A model generated the notes under the pieces. It did no database searches and was not told the origin of the DNA. It worked only from the letters and a program-made list of their open reading frames with translations. This document shows, piece after piece, positions 53,425-64,000 of a DNA stretch of 64,000 bases (position 1 is the first letter of the stretch; each line of letters begins with the position of its first letter). The stretch is from Marchantia polymorpha subsp. ruderalis (taxonomy: Eukaryota; Streptophyta; Marchantiopsida; Marchantiales; Marchantiaceae). The DNA lies in NCBI GenBank assembly GCA_037833965.1, contig AP031355.1:27305501-27369500 (forward strand). The letters run 5' to 3'. Made by a program: the position numbers and the translations under genes.

Positions 53425-54038
53425 ATGGTATAAAAGCGACATTGATCTTTCCTTGAGTGTGGATTACCCATCATGGAATAGCAAGTGAGTGATGATGTAG
53501 TGCAGTTTTGAGAGTGTATAGAGGCTGGCAGAGGTCATTCATCTGCATGTAGAGAGAAGTGGAAGGGGGAAATTATGGTTTTGAAAATATGGACGGGCTT
53601 GACAGGAATCCAGTACCGCACTGGCCAATTCCTAAACTATTTGATATTCACCTTTGTTGCATGGAGAAACATCATTTTTGGATGTAACTTGTGGCTTGTT
53701 GGGGTGCAGATTTTATGATTAAAGTGATGGAGTCGAGAGTGCTATTGATTCTCCCAATAGTTACTTATGGAGAGACTTGGGATTGTACTATATACATTCT
53801 ATACTGAATGTTTCATGGATTTGAATCGCGAATCACCTGTTCTGGTTCGGTTCAGCACTTATGTAAAGATTAGAACAGTATACCAATAGAAGAGGATTTG
53901 GATAGATTTTCTTGTGAGAAATTATGGAGAGTAGTACTATAGAGCTGTAATAGAATCACCTGCACCTTTTGTGACTCCTTTGTTGAGAGGTCACATAGTG
54001 ATTATACTCACTTTGTATTGGAGGGAGTGTGAAAAAGA
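53425..54038 (+). other. Leader region of the gypsy element
   Basis: The primer-binding-site-like ATGGTATAAAAGC is followed by about 600 bp before the first gag-like Met at 54039. The first ~30 bp are duplicated in inverted form beside the second LTR. No protein domain is visible. Confidence 0.6.
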
Positions 54039-54840
54039 ATGGAGACATCAATTGATATTGTTGAGGTTCTCAATGCAATCATGGCGGAGATGAATGAGTT
54101 GAGAAAAGTCATAGTAGATGGACATACCAAGCAGCAAGCCATGGAAGATAAAATCTTCGCATTGGAGAGTGAGAAAGTAGAGAAAAAGAGAGAATTCGAG
54201 AGATGGAAGTTGAACCTCAAGTTCAAGCTTTCCAAGTTCAGCCAAAACCAACTCCTATTGATGCAGCAGAGGCAAATATGAAACGTCTTCAAGAGATTGA
54301 AGATCAAGCAAATCTTTTGCTTCAAATGGGAAAATCCTATAAGGTGGAAGCTTACAAAGGGAGTAGAGCAATGGGAGTGTTAGAGTGATGGATAATGATA
54401 ACGAATATTCATTTATCCAATTTTCATGTTTCTGATTACATTGCAGGAATGTTCATGAGATTTTTCTCATGAACATTCCTACGGATAAGGCTCTCACCTG
54501 GTACACAACATGGGAGAGAATGCTTTCAAAACGAGGTGCTACCATTTCGAGGAGTGAAATGCAGGAATGACTTCTGCAAAATTTCAAGCGGTGGACTCTC
54601 TTCAAACTGCAAGAATGAAGTTGTGGGATGTGAAGCAGATAAAGAGGTATGCATGAGTACATTGAAGAATTTTGTGATCTTCAAGTATCTATCATGGATA
54701 TGAGTGGAGCTGAAGTCTTTGACGTGTTCAAACGAGGCTTGAAGAATCGAATTTGAAAGGAGGTGATGGTAAGCAATCCATCTATTGTGAATGAAGCAAT
54801 CGCAATTACTCAACGAATTTTAGGTGCTTTTGATGTCACA
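54039..54840 (+). pseudogene. gag remnant of the gypsy element
   Basis: Starts with an 80-codon frame with coiled-coil character (MAEMNELRKVIVDGHTKQQA). After breaks it continues with Retrotrans_gag motifs: DKALTWYTTWERML, then EYIEEFCDLQVSIMDMSGAE and VFKRGLKNRI, which match the family pattern ALTWY..., EY..EF..L, F..GLK. At least four stops or frameshifts interrupt it. Confidence 0.75.
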
Positions 54841-55053
54841 CACGGTGAACTAGTAAGTACTTTTTGAGATTTATTTGGCCCAACACCGATGGAGTTGGAA
54901 AACCTTTGACGTAGAGAAGGTTTTGCACCAACAAGAGTATCACCACCAAGGTTTGGAGGTAAGATTCAGCGACCATGACTTCCAAATTTGCAAGAAGGTT
55001 ATGCAAATAACGGAATGGTTCAAGGAGGAGCTGGAGTTTGTGACAATCGTCAA

Positions 55054-55095
55054 TGTTATGCATGTGGATGAATCAATCACATTGCCAAGTTTTGT
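55054..55095 (+). pseudogene. gag zinc knuckle (CCHC), broken
   Basis: The codons read C-Y-A-C-G-stop-I-N-H-I-A-K-F-C, giving CX2CX4HX4C spacing with a stop at one non-ligand position. It is the nucleic-acid-binding knuckle that normally ends gag. Confidence 0.7.
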
Positions 55096-55313
55096 CGTAT
55101 TTGGCCGACACCACAAGGAGCACGGCCCATACAGCGACGACCGTTCAACAATATGGACGGGATAGAGTATGAAGGGATGGAGGAAGAGTTTCGAGAAACA
55201 AAGATCAACAGTAATCTTGACTCGCGGTCTTACTGGTTTTACAAAGCAAAGAAAAGGCAAGGTTGGAAGAAGTCAATGGTTGGGAGCTCATGGATGAAAT
55301 AAGAAGCAAGCTA

Positions 55314-55680
55314 AAATCATTGTCACTGAGGGTTTGATGGAAGGACACAAGGTGAGATTTTTAATTGATCCTGAAGCAACTGAGATTTTTCTATCAATGA
55401 GTGTTGCTATGAAATTAGGTTTGATGTCGATGAAGGACGTGAATGAAGAAGTTAAATTTCCAAACGGGCAAACTGAAGTGATAGAAACACTACCACGGAG
55501 TGTAGAATTATCCATAGGTAGATACAATGAGAGCATTGAATGGAGAGGAATTCTTTTAACTCGATATGATGTCATTCTATGAATGCCATGGATGAAGCAA
55601 TATAATCCGGAGGTAGATTGGAGAAGAAAAGTGATTACAAGTAATGGTGAGAAGATCTATGGAGATAGAATTAGATCTAA
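55314..55680 (+). pseudogene. Retroviral-type aspartic protease, broken
   Basis: VRFLIDPEATEIFLS corresponds to the active-site motif LIDSGATHNFLS of gypsy proteases; the catalytic Asp is kept but SG is changed to PE. Downstream TRYDVIL-stop-MPWMKQYNPEVDWR matches the conserved YDVILGMPWL..YNP.IDW, with the Gly codon mutated to TGA near 55580. The enzyme would be inactive. Confidence 0.8.
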
Positions 55681-55910
55681 GAATATCAATTTACCCCTCT
55701 TTGTGATGGATATTACATCCATTTCTAGAGATGATATATGTTTCCTTGGACTTATAAGAGATATTGGGTCCACAGACAAACTTCACATCTCATAGTACTT
55801 GAACGATAATTTTATAGAGTATAAAGATGTTTTTCCATATAATCTACCTACAGGATTACGACCAAAGAGGCAAGTAGATCACAAGATTGAGATGAGAGAA
55901 GTACACCAAC

Positions 55911-56470
55911 TTGCAAAGCTCCATATCGTTTGACTCCAAACGAATTGAAAGATTGCAAAGCTCAAGTGGAGGAGATATTGAGCAAGGGATCATTCAACCA
56001 AGTGTTTCACGTTATGGAGCTTTAGTGCTCTTTGTGAAGAAGAAGGATGGATTTATGAGACTATGCATCGATTATCGAGGGTTGAATCAGCAAAAGGTGA
56101 AAAACAAATATCCATCACCTCGTATGAATGATTTGTTTGATCAACTTCAAGTAGCGAAGTACTTCATCAAGTTAGATTTAAGAAGCGGTTACAATCAAAT
56201 TTGAATTGCAGATGAAGATGTCCACAAGAGAGCTTTTCGTACTATGTATGGCCACTTTGAGTATCTTGTGATGCCTTTTGATTTCATTAATGCTCTAATT
56301 ACATTCATGGGATTGATGAATGATATCTTTTGCCCTTATCTAGATAAATCAGTCATTATTTTTCTAGATGATATATTGGTGTATAGCAAAACTTTGAGTG
56401 ATCATAGAAGTCATTTACGAGAGATACTTCAAGTTTTGAGAGACAATCAATTGTATGCCAAAGTGTGAAT
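55911..56470 (+). pseudogene. Ty3/gypsy reverse transcriptase, broken
   Basis: Clear RT blocks: [62 protein letters not shown] and the catalytic [11 protein letters not shown]. The order and wording are those of the Ty3/gypsy class and not Copia. Breaks include TGA right after YNQI (where the family has Arg) and a frameshift near 56465, before KCEFGKS. Confidence 0.92.
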
Positions 56471-56489
56471 TTGGCAAGTCATAAGTAGA

Positions 56490-56885
56490 TTACTTGAGTC
56501 ATAGAGTTACAGCTACAGGAATCCAAGTGATGAGTGAGAAGATAGATGTCATTCAGAAATGAATAGCACCTTAGTATCAAACTCAGTCGAAGAGATTTTT
56601 TAGTACTCACTTTATCTATCGTAGATTTGTGAAAGGTTTTGCTCGTCTAGCTCAGGCCTTGATTTCCATGTTAGAAAAAGGTCAAAAATGAAGATGGTAA
56701 ACAGCTCAAGAGTTGGCTTTTCAAGCATTGAAAGATGCTTTGTAACATGCACCTATCCTCAAGTGGTATGATCCTAACCGCCCTATCAAGTTGGCTACTG
56801 ACGCATAAGGTACAACCGCAGATGGCATACTTCAACAAGAATGGGAGGATGGATGACATCCAGTTGCTTTCTATTCAACAGTTGG
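56490..56885 (+). pseudogene. RNase H region of the gypsy element, truncated
   Basis: Fragments FYRRFVKGFARLAQALI-like (about 56610-56670), ELAFQALKDAL, LATDA (catalytic Asp region) and HPVAFYS match the tether and RNase H domains of gypsy Pol. Several stops are present. The domain ends abruptly after PVAFYST at about 56885, where the filler and inverted LTR begin. Confidence 0.75.
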
Positions 56886-56984
56886 GTAATCCCAAGTGAG
56901 TTCATAGTAAAGAATCCCAAGTGAGATCCGTAAAATCCACAGTAATCCACACTCAAGGAAAGATCAATGTCGCTTTTATACCAT

Positions 56985-57392
56985 TGTAACACTAGGGTTT
57001 AGAGAGAAGTTCACTCGAAGATAGAAACGTAAACTCCGAAGATGAGAGATACCAAAAATGGTTCTACTTTCCCTTATATAGCTCTCCCAAAAAAGTACAA
57101 GGAGATAAGATATTATCCCCACCATCCATCCCACTCCTAGTGTATGAATGACGTGGCGGATAATCCTAACAAGCACACGGATCGCTGACGTGACGCTCCC
57201 AACTAACAAACTCAATCCTTACCTACAAGCATTAAGATTGCTAACGTGGCATTGTCAACTAACACATCCACTCTCTACCTACCAAACGCGCGAATCACTT
57301 ACGTGGTAGCTATGACTAGTGCACGTTAATGTATTTATATCAACATTTATAGTAACCTCTACTTGAGTTCTAACTTACTAAAGATGGTTATA
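56985..57392 (-). repeat. 408-bp LTR, inverted copy
   Basis: The reverse complement of 53017-53424 with few differences and the same length. On the minus strand it is followed by the same primer-binding site (56973-56984) and leader. Its outer end reads TATA instead of TACA, a point mutation. Confidence 0.85.
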
Positions 57393-57409
57393 GAAAGTTA
57401 ACCCGGGTG

Positions 57410-57480
57410 TTGCAGAAACACGTTATATGAATGTGTCGTGTGTTTCTATTTGGCTTGAATGATGATTCATTTTACATTTA
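57410..57480 (+). mobile_element. Outer LTR-element remnant, 3' fragment
   Basis: About 65 bp, including TTATATGAATGTGTCGTGTG, GGCTTGAATGAT and TTTTACATTTAA, match the end of the outer LTR at 52553-52612. The rest of this LTR is absent, so the outer element lost most of its 3' side. Confidence 0.6.
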
Positions 57481-58190
57481 AAAATTCATCCATTTATATT
57501 ATTATTTTTTAATGAGTAAAAAAATTCAATTTTGCACGTTATTAATCATCTGGTATTGATTTGAAGCTTGAATCTTTGTACTAAATTGCAATCAATTTGA
57601 ACAAATTCTACGCATACTATTTTGTGAAAAAATCAAAAACTAAATATTTTGATCAATTGATAAATGATCACGTTCAGTATTTTATTTTATTTTATTTTAT
57701 TTTTCAATTCAATAATTTTATTCCATTTGTATTTTATTAAATTGATCTATCTTACTTGAAATTTCTTTGATTTTACAAAATTAGACCTATTTTTTTTTTA
57801 AGTAACTGAATTTAGATATGTAGAATCATCATTAAATTACTTTGATATGTACAAAATGTGATCAAATTTTCAAAACATTGTCAAAATAATTTTTTAATTC
57901 AAAAAAGTATGTATACATCATGAGTACTATTATTTGAAAGTGAGTGCATTCTTAATATCTTTTAATAATTTAATTCCATAGAGCAAATGAAGTGAATAGT
58001 ATATAACAAATTCAAGCATTTGTAAGATACACATTTACAGGGAACGTTAAAAGTAATTCATAAATGGTTAGAACAATCACACGGAGAACAGTACTATATT
58101 AGTCACAAATCAGAAAATACATGGTGGGTGTACGCGGAAAATGACATCTCGATTTCAGAGTCTCGTTATCACACAACATTTTCTCTGTCG
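57481..58190. other. AT-rich intergenic DNA
   Basis: AT-rich, with TTTTA repeats near 57685, and no gene seen. Confidence 0.6.
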
Positions 58191-58192
58191 AT

Positions 58193-58433
58193 TCAACACG
58201 CGGGAACGTCAACGGGTTTCACAGATTTCTGCATCAGACCAATTCTCCCACGGCGCAGAAGACCGTCCATGGAGTCTCTGACAGAAGACATGTTGGCCAT
58301 GTTCTTGGGTGCTTGAACAGAGTGTTGGATTGGAACAACGCTGGATTGGTTTGCAGAAGATTTTACGATGCATAGCAGGGTGACAGCGAGACGCCTCTCC
58401 GGTCTCAGTTTGGTCGTTTTAACATTCCCCTGT
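58193..58433 (-). CDS. Possible terminal exon, unknown gene (minus strand)
   Basis: An open frame of 80 codons on the minus strand begins right after an excellent plant acceptor (TATATATACAG) at about 58434 and ends with TGA at 58193-58195. It includes MANMSSVRDSMDGLLRRGRI and LMQKSVKPVDVPAC. The composition looks coding, but I do not know the family. Candidate upstream exons are the open stretches at 58779-58991, 59880-60298 and 60487-60768, though no joined model could be proved. Confidence 0.35.
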
Positions 58434-58778
58434 ATATATACATATATGAGACCAATACACACTCCTCTATTTCACATATATAACAAAGTTTCTTCACCAT
58501 ATTTCGATATTTACACCATTCTAGCCCTTCACATCCGGTAGGAAGTTCTAAAATTTCCAAAAAAATTAAACAAATTAATGTATTGTCCTTCATGGGTAAC
58601 TCAACTGTAGGAGCTATAGTGGACGATTGCCAAGGGTCTTGGCATGAGGATGTATTGCATCAACACCTCGACCCAGTACGCAGAGCATATGTCAAAATAG
58701 TTCGAACGATAGCTCGTATGAAGTGGAACGAGATATATGAAGAGTCAGTGTTCAGTATAGGGAACTGACGTTCCTCAT

Positions 58779-58991
58779 TCATATCAGCAGGGTAGATAGC
58801 AACACGCAGCGTAGATTCGAAGGATTCGTATCAGCAGCAAATCCCACAGTACCAAATTGTAAAGAGATTTTTCCAGAAGTCAGATTAGTGACAACTTGCG
58901 CAGCAGCTTCTCCGTTGTCATCGGATGTGACATCTTCTTTAGTCACTATCCACACATGTTCATTACGTGTTTCATTTTGCTTAGGTCTCAT
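58779..58991 (-). CDS. Possible exon or coding remnant, unknown
   Basis: A 70-codon open frame with plausible protein composition (HVWIVTKEDVTSDDNGEAAA, KISLQFGTVGFAADTNPS). No domain is recognised and the splice boundaries are unclear. It lies in the same strand and order as the neighbouring coding-like stretches. Confidence 0.3.
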   Translation of the reverse strand: MRPKQNETRNEHVWIVTKEDVTSDDNGEAAAQVVTNLTSGKISLQFGTVGFAADTNPSNLRCVLLSTLLI

Positions 58992-59879
58992 AATTCATTC
59001 ATTCAAACTTGGAGGAATTGTTTACCTTTAAAGTTATAATGTTTAAACTCCATGGAAGAAAATATTTGAATAAATTTATATATTGTCAAGAATTATAATT
59101 TGACTATATTTGATCATACATACCTTATGTGAGAAGCAAGAAAGACATTATTTTTCTGTCGCTCTACGTCAAACGCAATGATTTTGTACAAGTTGACAAT
59201 AACCGTACCCCTCGGAAAACTGTCTAGCCTCTTACCATAATTATACCTAGAAGAATTCCTCACAAAGGATACATTCACAACTGAACATGGCAGCCACTAT
59301 CACAAGTTGCTCTACTCATCTGAAATTTGAGACACAGATAATGCTCCACACCGAAACCAATCTTGCCTTACGGAGTATATTACTTTCTTTACACTTTTTC
59401 TAGTTTCTGAGTAGTGTTGGAGTATATTTTCGCACAACAAAATTCTTCCAGGCATGCCCATGCCCCCTTTCAGCGTCAAAAGGCACGCCCCATGCCCCGA
59501 GGGTGCCGTACTAAAATACATACATTTACGTTTTAGACATGTACTTGTACGGAAATTAAGCACTCTTGAAGAAAAACTGTTAAAAACTCTCTATATATGT
59601 ATGTATTTGTTCGTATATACGGGCATGCATCGTATAGAAGAGTGCGAACAAGGCATGATTCCGTGCCCTCGCCCCTTGCCTGCCCTTGAGGTTTTGACTC
59701 CCAACTCTAGTTCTGAGACGGCTTGGACTTGCACTTTCGAGTTAGTCATACATTTTTTCTCATTTTCCCCAGCGTCGTCTTTATGTATTTTACGTTCTGC
59801 ATAGAGTACACGTGTGCATGTTTTCTCTCACTTCAGAAACATTTCGATACAATGTTCATTTCTCCTGTGTAAGCATAAG

Positions 59880-60298
59880 AACCTGCCCTTTGGAGGGATA
59901 CAATAGCCAACATCGAGGTGCCATACCTTCCCGTCGATGATGTTTAGGTGCAACATCAGGGACAACTTTTTGGCATATTTTGCTCTTAAGGAAGACGGCA
60001 GTGGGGAGTTTTCGCAATGGGCGAAAGCCTAACGGAGCAATGCCGCGTGATACCACTTGACATATTCATCCTGTCCTTTCACTGGACGTTCCACTATCGG
60101 ATTTTTACTAATGAGGCTATCTTCAAATTTCCTTATCTTTGAACCTACGGGAAGACTTTGCCATACAATCCAGTTGGACAAGCGTAATAGGTGCACACTA
60201 GACCGTGTGGGTCGCTGTACTTTTCTGCTATAACCTTTATAATGGCAGATTACTTTGAAAAGACACTTTTCGTCGGTGATGTATAAAGATGGGCCCAA
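59880..60298 (-). pseudogene. Coding-like stretch with one stop, unknown
   Basis: On the minus strand the frame includes GSKIRKFEDSLISKNPIVER and DEYVKWYHAALLR. It then meets TAG at 60014-60016 and continues in frame with FAHCENSPLPSSLRAKYAKK and MLHLNIIDGKVWHLDVG. The DEYVKW wording weakly recalls plant mobile domain proteins, but that is not enough for a family call. The stop suggests decay or an intron boundary. Confidence 0.3.
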
Positions 60299-60486
60299 TC
60301 ATCACGTATGCGATTGAGTAATGGTTGAAATGCCTATTCGCCTGACTTGGGGGATGAACTTTAATCTGATTCAAATCATGGTGTTGTTTGACTCGAACCA
60401 ATGATGAATGCATTCCACAAGAGTAAATACTAGGGTCAAGCATATTGCCAATCAAAGATTACACACGAATGGATTTTCCGTAGTCA

Positions 60487-60768
60487 ACAAGGAGAGAAAG
60501 GCTGGTCTATATTTCCGTACGGTCCCACATATACACCTCCCTCACCGTGCGCTGCAGGAAACGTACAGGGCTTGAGGACGACGGCCTGTATCGTTCTCGG
60601 TGAAACGTTAGGGCAAATACTAGCGCGCATTTCGATATGGCAAGTTTCATTTCCAGGTGTGTGACCTTCATCCTTTGTTCGGGCACATTCTAGAATAAGA
60701 TTTTCAGAATTACTACCTCCATCGACATTGCCGTTTGACTGCTGTGCAAGCTCAGAACAGATCGAAAT
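60487..60768 (-). CDS. 94-codon open frame, possible exon, unknown
   Basis: Open from after TAA (60769-60771) to TGA at 60484-60486 without an early Met, so it would need an upstream exon. It includes LILECARTKDEGHTPGNETC and GGVYVGPYGNIDQPFSPC. Conserved-looking Gly, Cys and Pro content suggests real or recently real coding DNA. I do not recognise the family. Confidence 0.35.
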
Positions 60769-60771
60769 TTA

Positions 60772-62281
60772 TAAAGCTCCAGGTGCTAATAAATCTTAAC
60801 TATGCCGATGATCATACACCGAAATATTCGCTTCTGATCGAATAATTTGAAGAACGTGCATAGGAAAGAGCAGTACAAATTGGCAGTTCAGACCGATAGG
60901 TCATTGGAGAGGAACTACACAAGACAGATCGTGATGGCCAAAAATTAGCTACTACACAACTCTGAAGAGTCCTCAGAGAATCACTAACATGCTTCAGATT
61001 TCAAATACCACAGGTACCATAGGCCCACAACGACCAAAAGCAAATGATTGGTCGTTGTGGATTCTCCTTCAGTCAATATATTTCACAAAAGTTCACCACA
61101 GTTTCACCAACTCCCTGCAAGAAGTTTGACACGTTTGAAAATTTTGCGCAAAAACCAACAGCAATATAAACCCTATACATACATTCGATTTCTCGCGACT
61201 GCGCGCTAGCCGATAAAGAAAAAAAAGGCAAAATGGGGTGATCGCACAAATTCCACTTAGACAAGTTTGAAACGACAAATCTGTCTAGACGATATTAGTA
61301 GTGCACAAACATTGTTGAGAACCAAAGTTTGAACTATAAATCATTCGAATTCTACATGAATTGATTATAACAAAGAGTAGGTAACAAGTGGTACCAATAC
61401 TTAAATACTAGATCGACGAATCCTACGATATGCCAAGATATATTGATAAATTGTGACGACCATACTACGCCATCCACGTCTCCTACTGTATAACATGCAG
61501 CTAATTTGAGTAGATACAGGTTTGACAAGGCAACGAGAGGTCGCAAAGATCAGCACACTAACAACTACGTGCGATAAACAGCCTCGTCAGAGGCGATTCA
61601 TTCGTACAGCCCAGGACAATAGAGATGATCGAGTAATCACAGGCGTACATTTCAAAATAGTGCTTCAAGCAAACCTTGAAGAGTAGTCTACCAAAACACT
61701 GATCTTATCACAACCTCACAAGTAGTCCCTCCTATACATAAAGGGAAAGAACAAAAGAGAAAAAAAACTTCGCCAGTTCTACCAGAAATACAGCAGTTCC
61801 GGCAAGCGCTTGAGAACTGCATCGGCAGAAAAGATAAGCCCCAGGTATGGCTCCCAGTCAGCTGTTCCATTTCACTTAGCTTTAAAATGCGCCAGATTCA
61901 ACCCACGCCACAGCAAACGAATGGAACCAACATGTGCAAGAAATGGCATTAAACATACATAGACCTGCCTACCTTAACCACCAGTGTTTTAGATAGCTGT
62001 CAACATTTCCCAAACAAGAGCAGGCCACCCTGAGGCTTCCCCATGGGGAACACAGGGGAGGACATTAAAATATTGCGTTTGGACCTATCCTGGCCAGTAC
62101 GAAAGGTTGCAAGCCAGCGAGGTTCAGCAGACAATTTCCAACTCTTCATCCCAGCCAAGTCATGGTTGAAATCTCCAGACACCTCCGCTGTTATACCATT
62201 CCCAGTCCCACCCATCTTCCCAAATCGAAGAACTAATGCAGTCCATACCTAAAGCCCGGTAAGGCTAAGCAATTCTGTCGC
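60772..62281. other. Intergenic DNA and E2 3' flank
   Basis: No gene is supported. A 13-bp hairpin lies at 61025-61060. The part above about 61.9 kb is the probable 3' UTR of the E2 gene on the minus strand. Confidence 0.55.
61025..61060. repeat. Perfect 13-bp foldback, 10-nt loop
   Basis: CCACAACGACCAA (61025-61037) and TTGGTCGTTGTGG (61048-61060) are exact reverse complements. No other element features surround it. Confidence 0.8.
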
Positions 62282-63596
<1,315 letters not shown>

Positions 63597-64000
63597 GTGA
63601 ACACGAATGTGTCCAAAAGAAACACTCTCACAGCAAAAGCGCGTTCACTTCTTGCCGCTACCCAGGAAATGGCAGCCAGTATCGAAAAAACAAAGATTAA
63701 GAAAGCAAGTGAGAAGGATGAAGAGATCACTCGAGCACTGCAAACTGGAAAGGCGGAGAAGTCTCGAGATTTGGCGTTCTACAAACATCGCATACAGATT
63801 CCACAAGATCAAGAATTAAGGACAATGATTTTGGCCGAAAGTCCACAACCATTGTAGGTCATGTGGGAGTGGAGAAAATCGTGGAGAGCATCCAACGAGT
63901 ACTCAAAGATCGCAGCAGGACTCGGCCCACGGACACAAGCCAGATTCCCCGATGGACCTATCGGACCATGGAGGAAAGACACGGCTAAGCGCTTTTAGAA
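63597..64000 (+). mobile_element. Ty3/gypsy Pol fragment: RNase H end and integrase N-terminus
   Basis: Translation gives LAFYKHRIQIPQDQELRTMI, the segment that in gypsy Pol precedes the integrase zinc-binding domain. After a frameshift near 63850 it continues IVGHVGVEKIVESIQRV, matching the GH.G..KT...I.R. H-H part of that domain. Near the window end, FPDGPIGPWRKDTAKRF resembles the P.PDGPW...-DF start of the integrase core. The CC half of the zinc site was not found. The fragment runs off the window edge and lies on the strand opposite to the E2 gene. Confidence 0.75.

Larger units (their letters stand above)
53017..57392 (+). mobile_element. Ty3/gypsy retrotransposon with inverted LTRs, non-functional
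   Basis: From left to right: LTR (53017-53424), primer-binding site and leader, gag, zinc knuckle, aspartic protease, reverse transcriptase and a truncated RNase H (to about 56885). Then come two AATCCCAAGTGAG repeats in filler DNA, and a reversed copy of the LTR with its primer-binding site and ~30 bp of leader (56942-57392). Integrase and a normal 3' LTR are missing. Inverted arms total about 451 bp each (53017-53467 and 56942-57392). Direct LTRs are the rule, so the inverted copy means a rearrangement: self-integration, or repair that joined two elements head to head. The coding part is broken by many stops. Confidence 0.8.

Noticed and set aside
53194..57215. Near-identical 79-codon frames at 53194-53433 (+) and 56976-57215 (-)
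   Set aside because: They lie within the two inverted LTR copies, so their similarity reflects the LTR repeat and not a protein-coding gene.

Overview
This window is nuclear DNA of a land plant. The evidence is spliced genes with GT-AG introns, patatin-type acyl hydrolases of the plant pPLA-II kind, a plant-like UBC8/UBC10-family E2 enzyme, a eukaryotic tRNA-Gly(GCC), and a decayed Ty3/gypsy retrotransposon whose primer-binding site resembles the plant initiator-Met type. Gene-bearing GC-moderate islands alternate with very AT-rich repeat-derived stretches, and intact genes are few. That pattern, with long leaders and microsatellites, would suit a bryophyte-like genome, but the species is inference only.

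Layout. 1-4.8 kb: intergenic DNA with a 62-bp direct repeat and a near-perfect 20-bp foldback. 4.8-7.9 kb: PLP-A, an eight-exon patatin-like gene with N- and C-terminal extensions. 8-13.7 kb: mostly AT-rich, containing a 750-bp dispersed repeat (R1). 13.7-20.7 kb: a ~7-kb unit with a degenerate non-patatin block, then PLP-B. 20.7-28.1 kb: AT-rich insertion-derived DNA with a pogo/Tigger-type DDE transposase pseudogene and repeat copy R2. 28.1-35.4 kb: a second copy of the unit, ending with PLP-C and the start of another block copy. 35.9 kb: tRNA-Gly. 39.2-40.6 kb: a single-exon gene for a 314-aa protein with a strongly acidic tail, of a family I do not recognise. 40.6-52.4 kb: no gene I can support; AT-rich after 49 kb. 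52.4-57.5 kb: remains of an outer LTR element interrupted by a gypsy element whose two 408-bp LTRs lie in inverted orientation. 58.2-60.8 kb: coding-like stretches on the minus strand, unidentified. 62.3-63.1 kb: three downstream exons of an E2 ubiquitin-conjugating enzyme (minus strand), with the first coding exon missing from the window. 63.6-64 kb: a gypsy integrase-region fragment lying where the E2's first intron would be.

The three patatin genes have the same eight-exon structure with identical intron phases. All keep the oxyanion loop DGGGVRG, the nucleophile box GTSTGG and the catalytic DGG, so they should be lipid acyl hydrolases from one ancestor expanded in tandem. PLP-B and PLP-C are the closer pair: they share flanks and a TGACGTCA site about 490 bp before their start codons. 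The genes in this window do not form an operon or an evident single system; the expanding patatin array is the main functional theme. Exon models were built by eye from homology between the three copies and from splice-site sequence.
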